NCBI GenBank assembly: GCA_018711275.1
Contig: DVIN01000060.1
Location: 1-38,076, forward strand
Length of the DNA: 38,076 nucleotides
DNA from: Candidatus Pullilachnospira intestinigallinarum
GTDB taxonomy: Bacteria > Bacillota > Clostridia > Lachnospirales > Lachnospiraceae
Direction: 5' to 3'
The translations under genes and the position numbers were made by a program. Shown here one piece after another: positions 14,906 through 23,507 of the stretch (the stretch's first letter is position 1; the number at the start of each line of letters is the position of its first letter). The notes under the pieces were generated by a model. It worked only from the letters and a program-made list of their open reading frames with translations. It searched no databases and was not told the origin of the DNA.

Positions 14906-16396
14906 ATGAAATTCAAAAGAGTCTGTGCCATGCTTCTGACAACGGTTCTGATGATGGGAACCATGACCGCCTGCGGCAGCAGTGACGGACAGGATTCCGG
15001 GTCTGATACTTCCGCGCAGGAGAGTGCAGAGAGTACAGGGGATTCCACAGAAGCGCAGGATGCATCCGCAGAGGATGGAGAAGAGGCGAATACGGAATCT
15101 GCCGGTGGAACCGTCAAGATGCTGGTGAGTGTTACCGGAGGAAAAGACGATGAGGAGATGCAGCTTTTCGAGCAGGCTATGGAAGAAGCCACCGGCCTGG
15201 ACATAGAGATGGAAAAGCCGGCTTCCGATTACGATCAGGTGATGATGCAGAAGCTCAGCGGCGGCGAGGTGTATGACCTGATTTATGTGGGCGCCAGCCA
15301 GTACGCCAGCCTGGTGGATCAGGAGGCGCTGCTGGACATCACCGATTATGTGAAGAACTCCGAGATCCTTTCCAACAACATTGATCAGAGCGAGTGGGAC
15401 GACATCACCATCGACGGAAAGGTTTACGCAGGCTTCAACAAGAAGGAAGTTCACCGGGTGGTGGCGCTGAACAACACGCTGCTGAAAAAGGCCGGCATCG
15501 ATTACAAGAGCATCGAGCCCACCATGGACGGATATTATGAAGTGTTCCAGAAAATGAAAGAGGTCAGCGAGACCGACAACTTCTATCCCTTCAACGTGGT
15601 TATGAAGGAAGCCTGGGATCTGCAGCCCTGGTTCTCGGCGGTGGGCCTGAAAACCGGTGTGCAGCGGGGCGAGGACGGAAAGAAATATGTGCCCATCTCC
15701 ACCGACGAGGCAGCTCCGGTATGGGAGTGGTTCAAAAAGCTGTATGACGACGGCCTGATGGATCCCTCCGCATTCGTGGACGGAACCTCTGAGATGAGAG
15801 ACAAGATGGGAGCTTCCTCTCAGCAGACCGGAGTAACGGTGGACTGGGCAGCCTGGGTTGGCCTGCACAACGCCAACGCCCAGAGCGAGGGTCTGACCAC
15901 CGATGATTACGAGGTGGTATCCCTTCCCGGACTGGAGACCCCGGACGGCAGCTACATGCTGGGTAAAGGAAGCGCCAGCCTGTTCGCGGTACCGGCCAAC
16001 GCGCAGAACGTGGAGGGAGCCATCAAGGTTCTGGAGTATTTTGCCACACAGGAAGGCGGCGAGCTGCTGTCCATCGGCATCGAGGGTTATGACTACAACG
16101 TGGACGGCGACACCTATACACAGACAGAAATTGGCGCGGCCCACGGAAATGATCACGGAGCGCCGGTGCCCATCTACAAAGATTTTGTAAATCCGCTGGG
16201 CTACAATCCGGGTATGGAAGAGGCGCTGAGCTATGGCGACTACGCCACCATCGAGATGACGATTCCCAATGAGACAGACTACAAAGAGATCGTCGGGAAA
16301 TGGGGCATCCAGATCATCCGCGGCGAGTCTTCCGTTGAGGATGGACTGGCAGGAATGCGCGCGGAGCTTCTGGAGCGCGGTGTGACAGAGGTATAA
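14906..16396 (+). CDS. ABC transporter substrate-binding lipoprotein (family 1, oligosaccharide type)
   Basis: This 496-residue lipoprotein captures the substrate outside the membrane. It has a lipoprotein signal peptide ending MTAC (Cys23). An acidic, Ser/Ala-rich linker (about 24-65) tethers the binding domain to the membrane. The domain begins TVKMLVSVTGG and includes LYDDGLMDP and QTGVTVDWAAW, typical of extracellular family 1 binding proteins paired with LplB/YtcP-type permeases. GGGAGG lies 9 nt before the ATG. The substrate is not predictable. A hairpin after the gene (16422-16448) would protect its mRNA and raise its level over the permeases. Confidence 0.9.
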   Translation: MKFKRVCAMLLTTVLMMGTMTACGSSDGQDSGSDTSAQESAESTGDSTEAQDASAEDGEEANTESAGGTVKMLVSVTGGKDDEEMQLFEQAMEEATGLDIEMEKPASDYDQVMMQKLSGGEVYDLIYVGASQYASLVDQEALLDITDYVKNSEILSNNIDQSEWDDITIDGKVYAGFNKKEVHRVVALNNTLLKKAGIDYKSIEPTMDGYYEVFQKMKEVSETDNFYPFNVVMKEAWDLQPWFSAVGLKTGVQRGEDGKKYVPISTDEAAPVWEWFKKLYDDGLMDPSAFVDGTSEMRDKMGASSQQTGVTVDWAAWVGLHNANAQSEGLTTDDYEVVSLPGLETPDGSYMLGKGSASLFAVPANAQNVEGAIKVLEYFATQEGGELLSIGIEGYDYNVDGDTYTQTEIGAAHGNDHGAPVPIYKDFVNPLGYNPGMEEALSYGDYATIEMTIPNETDYKEIVGKWGIQIIRGESSVEDGLAGMRAELLERGVTEV

Positions 16397-16421
16397 GGTA
16401 TAAATAGAAATGTTGCAGCAG

Positions 16422-16448
16422 ACGGGCGCCCAGGGATGCGGCGCCCGT
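16422..16448 (+). promoter_or_regulatory. Intercistronic mRNA-stabilising hairpin
   Basis: A perfect 9-bp GC-rich stem, ACGGGCGCC (16422-16430) with GGCGCCCGT (16440-16448), sits 25 nt after the binding-protein stop. No T-run follows. Such hairpins after binding-protein genes are known to slow 3' decay and give excess binding protein over permease. Confidence 0.7.
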
Positions 16449-16490
16449 TGCCGCAGCAGAAAAGGCCGCAGGGCCCTGGAGGAAATGAAC

Positions 16491-17396
16491 ATGAAAGATA
16501 AAGGAGTTACCTGGAAGAAGGTAAAACGCTATCGGGGCATTTATCTGATGCTGCTGCCGGTGGTGGTGTATTTTCTTGTATTTTCCTATTATCCCCTGTT
16601 TCTGGGGCTGATCAACAGTTTTCAGAAGGTGAAGCTGCTGGGAGGCTCCCAGTTTGTGGGACTGGAAAATTATCAGGAGGTGGCCCAGAGCGCCCAGTAT
16701 CAGCAGGCGCTGGTCAACAGCCTGATTGTGGGCATCGGGACATTTTTGCTGCAGTTTGTCTGGGGCCTTGCCATTGCCCTGTTTCTCAATGAAGTAAAGA
16801 ATAAAGTGGTCAAATCCCTGATCCAGACCGTGACCTATATTCCGTACCTGCTGTCCTGGGCCGTGGTGGGCGGTCTGTGGATCACGATTTTCTCTCCCAA
16901 CGGTATGATCAACGGTATTCTGGAACTGATTCAGGGGGCCGATTTTCAGCCCATCGTATTCATGTCGGAGCCGGCTTTTGCCAGAGCCATTATGATTTTC
17001 ACCGGCGCCTGGAAGGGCGCGGGATATTTTGCGGCCCTGTTTCTGGCAGCCATTGTCAGCCTGGACGAATCGCTGTATGAATCCGCGCAGATTGACGGAG
17101 CCACCCGGTGGCAGCAGCTGACCAGAATCACCCTGCCGCAGATTGTCCCCACCATGAAGATCGTCACCGTGCTGAGCGCCATGAGCGTTCTGAGAAATTT
17201 CGACCAGATCTTCGTGATGGGAAACGCATCCATCAACGACAAGGTACAGAATCTTCTGGTGCTGATTTACAACGACGGTATTCTGGAGTTCAATGTGGGA
17301 GTGGCCACGGCAGCCGCCACGCTGGTGCTGGTGATTACCATGGTGATTTCCTTTACGGTCCGCAGGCTTCTGCGGTATGATCAGTCGTACGATTAG
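16491..17396 (+). CDS. ABC transporter permease, LplB-like
   Basis: This 301-residue inner-membrane permease has about six membrane helices. The first follows KRYRGIYLMLLPVVVYFLVF. Members of the LplB (COG4209) group begin this way and transport complex oligosaccharides. The EAA loop that contacts the ATPase is visible as YESAQIDGATRWQQLTRITL near residue 200. The ATG at 16491 is chosen because GGAGG lies 8 nt upstream; the open frame extends back through the hairpin, but no ribosome site fits there. The operon has no ATPase, so a shared MsiK-type ATPase encoded elsewhere is presumably used (inference). Confidence 0.9.
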   Translation: MKDKGVTWKKVKRYRGIYLMLLPVVVYFLVFSYYPLFLGLINSFQKVKLLGGSQFVGLENYQEVAQSAQYQQALVNSLIVGIGTFLLQFVWGLAIALFLNEVKNKVVKSLIQTVTYIPYLLSWAVVGGLWITIFSPNGMINGILELIQGADFQPIVFMSEPAFARAIMIFTGAWKGAGYFAALFLAAIVSLDESLYESAQIDGATRWQQLTRITLPQIVPTMKIVTVLSAMSVLRNFDQIFVMGNASINDKVQNLLVLIYNDGILEFNVGVATAAATLVLVITMVISFTVRRLLRYDQSYD

Positions 17397-17407
17397 GAGG
17401 AAATGGC

Positions 17408-18280
17408 ATGAGGAAACAGAAAAAAAGTCTTAGAAATGAACTGAACGTGCCCCAGAAAGCGGTGATGTATCTGATTCTGCTGGTGATCGTGCTGATCATG
17501 GCACTGCCCATGTGGAATGTGGTTGTGGTTTCCACCTCCTCCCGGCTTTCCGCCAGCCAGAGCGGCATCAAGCTGTGGTGGGATTCCTTCAGCCTGGACG
17601 GCTATGAATACGTGTTTACCGTGACGAAACTGCTGCGTCCGTTTCTGAACTCGCTGTTTGTGACCACGGTGGCCACGGTGATCCAGGTAATCCTGTCATC
17701 TTTTGCCGGTTATGTGCTGATCCAGAAGGATCTTCCCTTCCGGGGACTGATTACTTCCTTTGTCATGCTGACCATGATGATCCCCGGCGACCTGACGCTG
17801 ATCTCCATTTATCAGGTAAACAAACAGCTGGGTCTGCTGAACAGCTATGCGGGACTGATTATGAACGGACTGATTTCCGGTTTCAGTATTCTGCTGATGC
17901 GGAACTACTTTACCACGGTTCCCTATTCCATGGCGGAGGCCGCCAGACTGGACGGGGCGGGAGAAATCCGGATTTTTGCAAAAATGTTCCTGCCCACATC
18001 CCTGCCGGGCCTTGCCACCGTATTTTTCATGGAGTATGTGTCCAAATGGAATTCCATCATGCTGCCGGCAACTCTGATCACCGACCAGGATCTGTACACC
18101 TTGCCGCTGATGCTGAAATCCATGATTCAGTCGGATTCTTCCGTATCGGGAACGGCCATCGCGCCGGACAATGCGGTGATGGCGGCCATCATTATCACCA
18201 CCGTGCCGCTGCTTCTGATTTACATTTTCGCGCAGAAATACCTGCTGGAGGGCATGAACCTGGGGGCAGAGAAAGGCTGA
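17408..18280 (+). CDS. ABC transporter permease, YtcP/AraQ-like
   Basis: This 290-residue second permease should pair with the preceding one to form the membrane channel. Six helices are visible, the first at about 18-40. The EAA loop is MAEAARLDGAGEIRIFAKMF. The C-terminus, QKYLLEGMNLGAEKG, is the typical end of YtcP-type permeases (COG0395: QKYFVKGIMIGAVKG). GGAGG at 17396-17400 overlaps the stop of the first permease, with the ATG 7 nt later, which suggests coupled translation. Confidence 0.9.
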   Translation: MRKQKKSLRNELNVPQKAVMYLILLVIVLIMALPMWNVVVVSTSSRLSASQSGIKLWWDSFSLDGYEYVFTVTKLLRPFLNSLFVTTVATVIQVILSSFAGYVLIQKDLPFRGLITSFVMLTMMIPGDLTLISIYQVNKQLGLLNSYAGLIMNGLISGFSILLMRNYFTTVPYSMAEAARLDGAGEIRIFAKMFLPTSLPGLATVFFMEYVSKWNSIMLPATLITDQDLYTLPLMLKSMIQSDSSVSGTAIAPDNAVMAAIIITTVPLLLIYIFAQKYLLEGMNLGAEKG

Positions 18281-18287
18281 TACGGTT

Positions 18288-19601
18288 ATGAAAACATTTG
18301 AGATTACTTTTGAGAGAATGGTGGAAAAAGGGGAAGAGGGAACGTACTTCCCCGTGGAATTTACGGTGCCGCAGGACGCGGAAAAGCTGGAAATCTGTTA
18401 TGAATACGCCCGCTATGAGGAGACCGTAAAAGATGGCCGCAGATTTCGCCGGGAAAAGAATATCGTGGATCTGGCGGTCTGCGCTCCCCAGGGCTACATC
18501 GGTTCCTCGGGATCGGACAGAACCCGTATTCAGCTGTCGGCGTACGGAAGCTCCCAGGGGTTTGCGCCCTGCAAGATCCGCCGGGGAACCTGGCAGGTGA
18601 TTCTGGGGGCTTATAAAATCAGTCCGGAGGGCTGCCTGGTCCGGTATAAGGTGACGGTATACCCCAAAGAACTGGGGCTGTACAAAGGCGATACCCATAT
18701 GCACACGGTGGGATCGGACGGAAACTGCACGCTGGATGAGATTGCCTGGATGGCCCAAAAGCAGGGGCTGGATTATGTGATCGTCACCGACCACAACAAT
18801 TACGCCCACAACAGTCAGATCCGTCCCCACCCTTCGGTCACCATGATTCCCGGGGCGGAGTGGACCCATTACAAAGGCCATGCGGGCATGCTGGGAGCTG
18901 CCCGGCCCTTTGACAATCCCTTCTGTGTCAATACACTGGAGGAAATGCGGGAGAAATTCCGCCAGGCCAAAGAAAGAGGTGCACTGCGGGTGCTGAACCA
19001 TCCCTTCTGCCCCAACTGCGGCTGGCGCTGGGGAATGGACGCGGTGGACTACGATCTGGTGGAGGTGTGGAACGGAGCCACGCCGGCGCCGGTGAACCTG
19101 GAGTGCCTTTCCTGGTGGGAGGAGCAGCTGAAGGTGGGAAAGAAAATTCCCATCACCGGCGGCAGTGATTTCCACCGGACGGAGTTTGGAAGGATGCTGG
19201 CGTCTCCCTGTACCTGGCTGTACGCCGCGTCCAGGACACCGGAGGATCTGCTGGATGCCTTAAAACAGGGCCACGGATTTATCACTTACGGCCCGGACGG
19301 TCCCGTGCTGCGGGTGGGTTCGGAAGGGTATCTGCCGGGGGATACGGTGCCTCAGGATGCCGAAGTCTCTTTTGTATTTGAACGCCTGAAGGGCGGCGAC
19401 GTAATCGCGCTGATCTCCGACCAGGGAGAAGAGCGGATCACCATGGAGGAATTTACCTCAGAATATACCTGCACACGGAAGGTGAAAGGACTGAAATACC
19501 TGCGGGCGCAGGTGTTCCGGCAGCCGGAGCTCATCGGGGGTATGCCGGCGCTGATTTCCAATCCCTTTTATGTGAGCGGACAGGAGGATGGGATTGATTA
19601 A
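18288..19601 (+). CDS. PHP-domain metallohydrolase (CehA/McbA-like)
   Basis: This 437-residue cytoplasmic protein has no signal peptide. Residues 1-128 form a strand-rich N-terminal domain. The PHP domain follows, with metal ligands visible in GDTHMHT (His137, His139), VTDHNN (Asp168, His169), GAEWTHYKGH (Glu191, His194), LNHPFC (His238) and GGSDFH (Asp294, His296). PHP enzymes of this group hydrolyse phosphoesters with two or three metal ions, though some act on other esters. A C-terminal strand domain (about 330-430) is extra to the minimal PHP fold. It is 7 nt after the permease and overlaps the next gene by 14 nt. The context suggests it removes a phosphate or similar ester from the imported sugar (inference). 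Confidence 0.82.
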   Translation: MKTFEITFERMVEKGEEGTYFPVEFTVPQDAEKLEICYEYARYEETVKDGRRFRREKNIVDLAVCAPQGYIGSSGSDRTRIQLSAYGSSQGFAPCKIRRGTWQVILGAYKISPEGCLVRYKVTVYPKELGLYKGDTHMHTVGSDGNCTLDEIAWMAQKQGLDYVIVTDHNNYAHNSQIRPHPSVTMIPGAEWTHYKGHAGMLGAARPFDNPFCVNTLEEMREKFRQAKERGALRVLNHPFCPNCGWRWGMDAVDYDLVEVWNGATPAPVNLECLSWWEEQLKVGKKIPITGGSDFHRTEFGRMLASPCTWLYAASRTPEDLLDALKQGHGFITYGPDGPVLRVGSEGYLPGDTVPQDAEVSFVFERLKGGDVIALISDQGEERITMEEFTSEYTCTRKVKGLKYLRAQVFRQPELIGGMPALISNPFYVSGQEDGID

Positions 19602-21858
19602 GAAAATTATTCTGGTATTTAAGACGCATTTTGACATCGGGTTTACCGATCTGGCGGAAAATGTCATTGACAAGTACGCCACTTCCATGCTGGATCAGGT
19701 GCTGGAAACCTGTGAGGCCACGGCGGATATGGGGCGGCAGAAATATGTGTGGACCATGCCCTCCTGGCCGCTGACGGTGATGCTTCAGCGCAGCAGCGGA
19801 AGCAGAAGGGAACGGCTGGAAAAGCTGATTGACCAGGGCCAGATTGTCTGGCACGCGCTGCCGTTTACCTCTCACTTTGATTTCTGCGGGCTGCAGGATT
19901 ACCGGTATGGATTTACCTTTGCCAGGGAGCTGTCGCGGCAGTGGAACAAACCGTTTCCCATCAGCGCCAAGATGACGGATGTGCCGGGCCATGGAGCCAT
20001 GCTGCCGTCGCTGCTGACGGAGGCGGGGGTTCGTTTTCTGCATCTGGGAAGCAACGAATTTCTCAGGCCGCCCAGGGTGCCGGATCTGTTTTTCTGGGAG
20101 GCGCCGGACGGCAGGCGGGTGCTGACTATGTACAGCCGGGGCTACGGTTCCGGCCCCATACCGCCAAAAGACTGGCCCTATCCGGTATGGATGGCCCTGA
20201 TGCACACCCATGACAACTGCGGCCCCCAGTCTGCCGAAATGATCCGGAAAATGGTGGAGGAGCTGGGGAAAAAATATCCCGGCGCCCAGATTGTCTGCGG
20301 AACCATGGATGAATTCTGCCGGGATCTGGAGCAGGAGGATCTTTCCGGTGTTCCTGTGATCCGTCAGGATCTGGCGGATACCTGGATTCACGGAGTGGGA
20401 TCCTATCCCGCCCAGGTGCGTACGGTTCGGCAGGTGCGCAGAGCCATGAACGTGCTGGAGGAGCAGTACCGGCGGGAAAAAGAGATGTTATCCGAAGCCC
20501 GGCGTGACCAGGCAGAGGGCCTGATCCGGGAGTGCTATGAGAATCTGATGCTGTTCGGAGAGCATACCTGGGGCCTGGATGTAAAGACATGGATGGATCC
20601 CAACCGGGCCTACTGTCCGGAGGGTTTCCTCAGACAGAAAGAGAGTGCTCAGGGGAAACGGATGGAGGCTTCCTGGAAGGAGCAGGCGGACCGGGCTGTG
20701 CGGGCGGAGGATGCCTGCCGCAGATTCGGGGAGCTGCTGAATGATTGCTGCATGGAAGAAACTTCCGCAAAGGAAGCGGTTTCGGCAGCGGAAGAAGGAA
20801 CTTCCGGAAATGGCCGTAAGCCGGAGGAAAAACTCTGGCAGAGCGGCGACGGCGTGGTGGAAAGCCGCGGATACCGGCTGGAATTCGCGCCGGATACGGG
20901 AGAGATTCTTTCTCTGGAGGATAAGAGAACCGGCCGCATGCTGCTGGCTGCCCGCAGAGGGATGCCGGCGGTGTATTACCGCTATGACCGGTATGGAATC
21001 GAGGATATGACCCGGTATCTGCGGAAGATGGCAAGACGGTTTTCCGACTGGGGAATCCGGGACAACGGCAAGGACAATTATCCGGAATGTGACCACAAGA
21101 CGGCCGTGCCGGCGCTGGACCACTGGGAAATCCAGGGTGACCGCCTGCTTCTGGTTTACCGGAATGACCGGGATGAGGATACCTACGGCAACGCCGGTCA
21201 GGTGACGCTGGCTTTCCGGCTGGGCGAATCACAGGTGGAGCTGGAGGTACGGCTGAAGGACAAGGCGGCTTCGCCCTACACGGAAAGCGGCAGCCTGGTG
21301 CTGAATCTTCCCATGGATTATCCGGTTTACGGAATCAACAAAAACGGGTATGTGCTGAATCCGGAAACAGATATCGCCGACTGGGGAAACCATGCCCTGT
21401 ATTGCCTGGAGAATTTCGTGACGGCGTCAGACCGGGAAGCGGCCTGGAAGGCAGCAAAGGGAACGTGTACGGAGGTCAGAGAAACCGGTGATCCGGAGGC
21501 ATCCGGAGGCAAAGCCGCGCCGGACGGAGAAAATGCCGATGGCACCGGTGACAGCCGTCGCGGAGAGCGGAAAATCTGCGTGGTGACAGCGGACGCTCCC
21601 CTGGTGGCGCTGGGTGAGACGGGAATTTACCGGTTCCGGAAAAAATATAAGGCCAAGGAGCCTGCTTTGTACTTTAATCTGTTCAATAATATGTGGGGTA
21701 CCAATTTCCCCCAGTGGATAGAAGGAGATTACTCTTTCCGCTTTCTGATCTTTGACGCAGCGGGGCAGAAGGAGGAAGAGCTGAGAACTCAGGCGGAAGA
21801 ACGGCTGCGCCTTCTGGATCAGGAGACGGCAGCGGGGGCTTCTAAAGGAAAGGTCTGA
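19588..21858 (+). CDS. GH38-like glycosidase, DUF5054-type
   Basis: The 756-residue product opens with KKIILVFKTHFDIGFTDLAE. HFD (His14, Asp16) matches the zinc-binding start of family 38 alpha-mannosidases, and the overall pattern recalls the DUF5054 group, known to me by name only. MTDVPGHGAMLPSLLTEAGV and the region around residue 335 (ENLMLFGEHTWGLDVKTWM) would form the catalytic barrel and helical bundle; the C-terminal half is beta-rich. Two low-complexity acidic or Glu/Ala/Gly stretches (about 385-415 and 632-660) look like insertions. No signal peptide is seen, so it acts inside the cell. A TTG at 19594 is better spaced from GGAGG (19583-19587) than the ATG at 19588 and may be the true start. 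Confidence 0.75.
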   Translation: MGLIKKIILVFKTHFDIGFTDLAENVIDKYATSMLDQVLETCEATADMGRQKYVWTMPSWPLTVMLQRSSGSRRERLEKLIDQGQIVWHALPFTSHFDFCGLQDYRYGFTFARELSRQWNKPFPISAKMTDVPGHGAMLPSLLTEAGVRFLHLGSNEFLRPPRVPDLFFWEAPDGRRVLTMYSRGYGSGPIPPKDWPYPVWMALMHTHDNCGPQSAEMIRKMVEELGKKYPGAQIVCGTMDEFCRDLEQEDLSGVPVIRQDLADTWIHGVGSYPAQVRTVRQVRRAMNVLEEQYRREKEMLSEARRDQAEGLIRECYENLMLFGEHTWGLDVKTWMDPNRAYCPEGFLRQKESAQGKRMEASWKEQADRAVRAEDACRRFGELLNDCCMEETSAKEAVSAAEEGTSGNGRKPEEKLWQSGDGVVESRGYRLEFAPDTGEILSLEDKRTGRMLLAARRGMPAVYYRYDRYGIEDMTRYLRKMARRFSDWGIRDNGKDNYPECDHKTAVPALDHWEIQGDRLLLVYRNDRDEDTYGNAGQVTLAFRLGESQVELEVRLKDKAASPYTESGSLVLNLPMDYPVYGINKNGYVLNPETDIADWGNHALYCLENFVTASDREAAWKAAKGTCTEVRETGDPEASGGKAAPDGENADGTGDSRRGERKICVVTADAPLVALGETGIYRFRKKYKAKEPALYFNLFNNMWGTNFPQWIEGDYSFRFLIFDAAGQKEEELRTQAEERLRLLDQETAAGASKGKV

Positions 21859-21904
21859 AGGGGTTAAAAACCAGAAAGCTTTCGGCGTCCTGCGCCGGGA
21901 AAAG

Positions 21905-21936
21905 GAGACGGCTGAAACAAAATGCCGTCTCTTTTT
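21905..21936 (+). terminator. Terminator of the transporter/hydrolase operon
   Basis: GAGACGGC (21905-21912) pairs with GCCGTCTC (21924-21931) and is followed by five T. It lies about 45 nt after the GH38-like stop. Confidence 0.85.
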
Positions 21937-21975
21937 CTGCCATGCAACAAAAAATGTAAAAAATGAAAAAAGTAC

Positions 21976-22004
21976 TTGCCTTTTTGAACGGTCTATGGTA
22001 AAGT
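21976..22004 (+). promoter_or_regulatory. Promoter of tRNA-Glu copy 1
   Basis: TTGCCT (21976-21981) and TAAAGT (21999-22004) are 17 nt apart, with the tRNA beginning 11 nt later. The AAAAAAGTACTTGC context recurs at the other two copies. Confidence 0.8.
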
Positions 22005-22014
22005 ATGCAAGTAC

Positions 22015-22086
22015 GGTTCGTTGGTCAAGCGGTTAAGACGCCGCCCTCTCACGGCGGAAACAGGGGTTCGATTCCCCTACGAACTG
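22015..22086 (+). tRNA. tRNA-Glu(CTC), copy 1
   Basis: The 72-nt cloverleaf has acceptor arms GGTTCGT and ACGAACT (first pair G-T), an anticodon stem CCGCC/GGCGG around the loop CTCTCAC (anticodon CTC, reading GAG) and the T-arm AGGGG-TTCGATT-CCCCT. The discriminator is G, as in bacterial tRNA-Glu. CCA is not encoded. Identical in sequence to the copies at 22273 and 23656. Confidence 0.97.
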
Positions 22087-22093
22087 CTGAATG

Positions 22094-22119
22094 CCCGGAG
22101 CATGTTGCTCCGGGTTTTT
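22094..22119 (+). terminator. Terminator of tRNA-Glu copy 1
   Basis: CCCGGAGCA (22094-22102) pairs with TGCTCCGGG (22106-22114), followed by five T. Confidence 0.9.
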
Positions 22120-22233
22120 ACATACCGGCAGCGGGAAGATCCGGGAAAATACCGGAAACCTGCGGCGTACCGAAGAAAATAAAAGAAGCAATTTTCAGAT
22201 TTAACAAATAATAGAAAAAATTCAAAAAAGTAC

Positions 22234-22262
22234 TTGCTTTTTACAGGAACCTATGCTATAGT
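22234..22262 (+). promoter_or_regulatory. Promoter of tRNA-Glu copy 2
   Basis: TTGCTT (22234-22239) and TATAGT (22257-22262) are 17 nt apart. Confidence 0.82.
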
Positions 22263-22272
22263 ATGCGAGTAC

Positions 22273-22344
22273 GGTTCGTTGGTCAAGCGGTTAAGACGCC
22301 GCCCTCTCACGGCGGAAACAGGGGTTCGATTCCCCTACGAACTG
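22273..22344 (+). tRNA. tRNA-Glu(CTC), copy 2
   Basis: The same 72 nt as copy 1, with anticodon CTC. It has its own promoter and terminator, so the copies are transcribed separately rather than as one precursor. Confidence 0.97.
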
Positions 22345-22353
22345 CTGAATTGC

Positions 22354-22379
22354 CCGGAGCAGATTTGCTCCGGTTTTTT
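22354..22379 (+). terminator. Terminator of tRNA-Glu copy 2
   Basis: CCGGAGCA (22354-22361) pairs with TGCTCCGG (22366-22373), followed by six T. The T-run leads straight into REP-like copy 2. Confidence 0.9.
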
Positions 22380-22484
22380 GCGTGATAAGACCGGAGGACG
22401 GCCGCTGTGCTTGCACGAGCGGGTCTGCGCTCCGCTCCGGTCGGTGCTAAACGCGTGCCACCGGCACGCAGCACCATCCGACGG
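22378..22484 (+). repeat. REP-like element, copy 2 (module order B-A inverted)
   Basis: This 107-nt element has the same outer ends as copy 1 (14341-14447). Module B (22399-22422) has the same orientation with one difference in 24 nt. Module A is inverted and lies on the other side of B (22422-22474); its reverse complement matches copy 1 at 49 of 53 positions. Both copies sit directly behind a terminator T-run. Confidence 0.8.
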
Positions 22485-22521
22485 AAAAACATAAAATATT
22501 TGTGAAATGCTATATGGTATA

Positions 22522-22550
22522 TTGCAATCCGGGGAATCGCATTGTATAAT
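22522..22550 (+). promoter_or_regulatory. Promoter of the full-length Rpn-family gene
   Basis: TTGCAA (22522-22527) and TATAAT (22545-22550) are exactly 17 nt apart, 34 nt before the start codon. Confidence 0.85.
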
Positions 22551-22583
22551 ACCTGTATAGAATTCCTCTGGGTAAGGAGGAAA

Positions 22584-23486
22584 ATGCAGGAACGAAAAAA
22601 GAGACAGAAAAAGAAGTTTCAGAATCTGACGATACGTGATGATTTTATGTTTGCGGCGGTTCTGGCGGATGAAGAAATCTGCCGCAAGGTGCTCTCCCTG
22701 GCGCTGGGAACTCCGGTTTCTCATGTGGAGGTAGTGCCGGAGCGTACGGTCCGTTATCATCCGGAATTTCGCGGGATTCGCCTGGATATCTGCGCCCATT
22801 GCCGAAACGGAACCTGTTTCGATGTGGAGATGCAGAGGAGAAGAGACGATGTCCCGCACAGATCCAGATATTATCATTCACAGATGGATATGAGTCTTTT
22901 GAAAAATGGTGCAGACTACCGGAAGCTGCCGACGGGTTATGTGATTTTTATCTGTTGTTTTGATCCCGTGGGAGATAACCGGTACCGTTATCTGTTCACT
23001 GCCCGGTGTCAGGAAAACGGGAAGGCGGCGGATGACGGAAGCTATACGGTTCTTCTCAGCACAGAAGGGAAAAACAGAGAGGAAGTGCCCAAAGAGCTGG
23101 TGAAATTTCTGGAATTTATAAAGGAAGATGAACCGGATCACCAAAAGGATTATCAGGATACTCTGGTTCGGCGAATGCAACAGAGAATCCGCCAGCTGAA
23201 AGAAGACAGGGAAATGGAGGGAAGCTATATGCGTTTGGAAGAACTGCTCTGGGAAGAGCGCAGAAACGGACAAAGAGACGGTGTAAGGAAAGGCCGCCGG
23301 GCGGGGCGCAGTGAAGCTCTGAAAGATTCCATTTTTCTGATCTGGAACAGGAAGGGCGGACTTCCCGCGGGAACGGTGCGGCGTATCCGCAAGGAGAAGG
23401 ATCCGGAGGTTCTTCTCCAATGGGTGTACCTTTCGGCTCAGACGGATTCTCCGGAAGATTTCCGCAGCCGGTTGGAGGAAAAATAA
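22584..23486 (+). CDS. Rpn-family PD-(D/E)XK nuclease (transposase-like)
   Basis: This 300-residue protein is the only intact copy of the family here; two decayed relatives lie at 297 and 7922. LTIRDDFMFAAVLADEEICR (residues 15-34) and YHPEFRGIRLDI are the typical N-terminal phrases. The nuclease site is readable as RLDI (Asp68) and DVEMQ (Glu82, Gln84). HSQMDMSLLKNGADYRKLPT and YVIFICCFDPVG complete the domain. The C-terminal third is charged and helical, with a short GQRDGVRKGRRAGRSEAL tract. E. coli Rpn proteins promote RecA-independent recombination by DNA cleavage; the role here is unknown. The ATG at 22584 lies only 3 nt after AAGGAGG, an unusually short gap, but family alignment supports it. 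Confidence 0.87.
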   Translation: MQERKKRQKKKFQNLTIRDDFMFAAVLADEEICRKVLSLALGTPVSHVEVVPERTVRYHPEFRGIRLDICAHCRNGTCFDVEMQRRRDDVPHRSRYYHSQMDMSLLKNGADYRKLPTGYVIFICCFDPVGDNRYRYLFTARCQENGKAADDGSYTVLLSTEGKNREEVPKELVKFLEFIKEDEPDHQKDYQDTLVRRMQQRIRQLKEDREMEGSYMRLEELLWEERRNGQRDGVRKGRRAGRSEALKDSIFLIWNRKGGLPAGTVRRIRKEKDPEVLLQWVYLSAQTDSPEDFRSRLEEK

Positions 23487-23507
23487 TTTCTATTTTCAAT
23501 TCTGAAT

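Noticed and set aside
14006-16492. A very long open frame on the minus strand opposite the regulator and binding-protein genes
   Set aside because: The + strand carries well-recognised proteins with ribosome sites; the antisense translation has no family features. It is a by-product of GC-rich codon use. The same applies to long minus-strand frames opposite 3309-5108, 10832-12364, 30579-32939 and 35690-37123.
22005-22211. Short + strand frames reading through the tRNA-Glu genes (also at 22234-22494 and 23616-23813)
   Set aside because: They consist of tRNA, terminator and repeat sequence and repeat the same peptide only because the tRNAs are identical.
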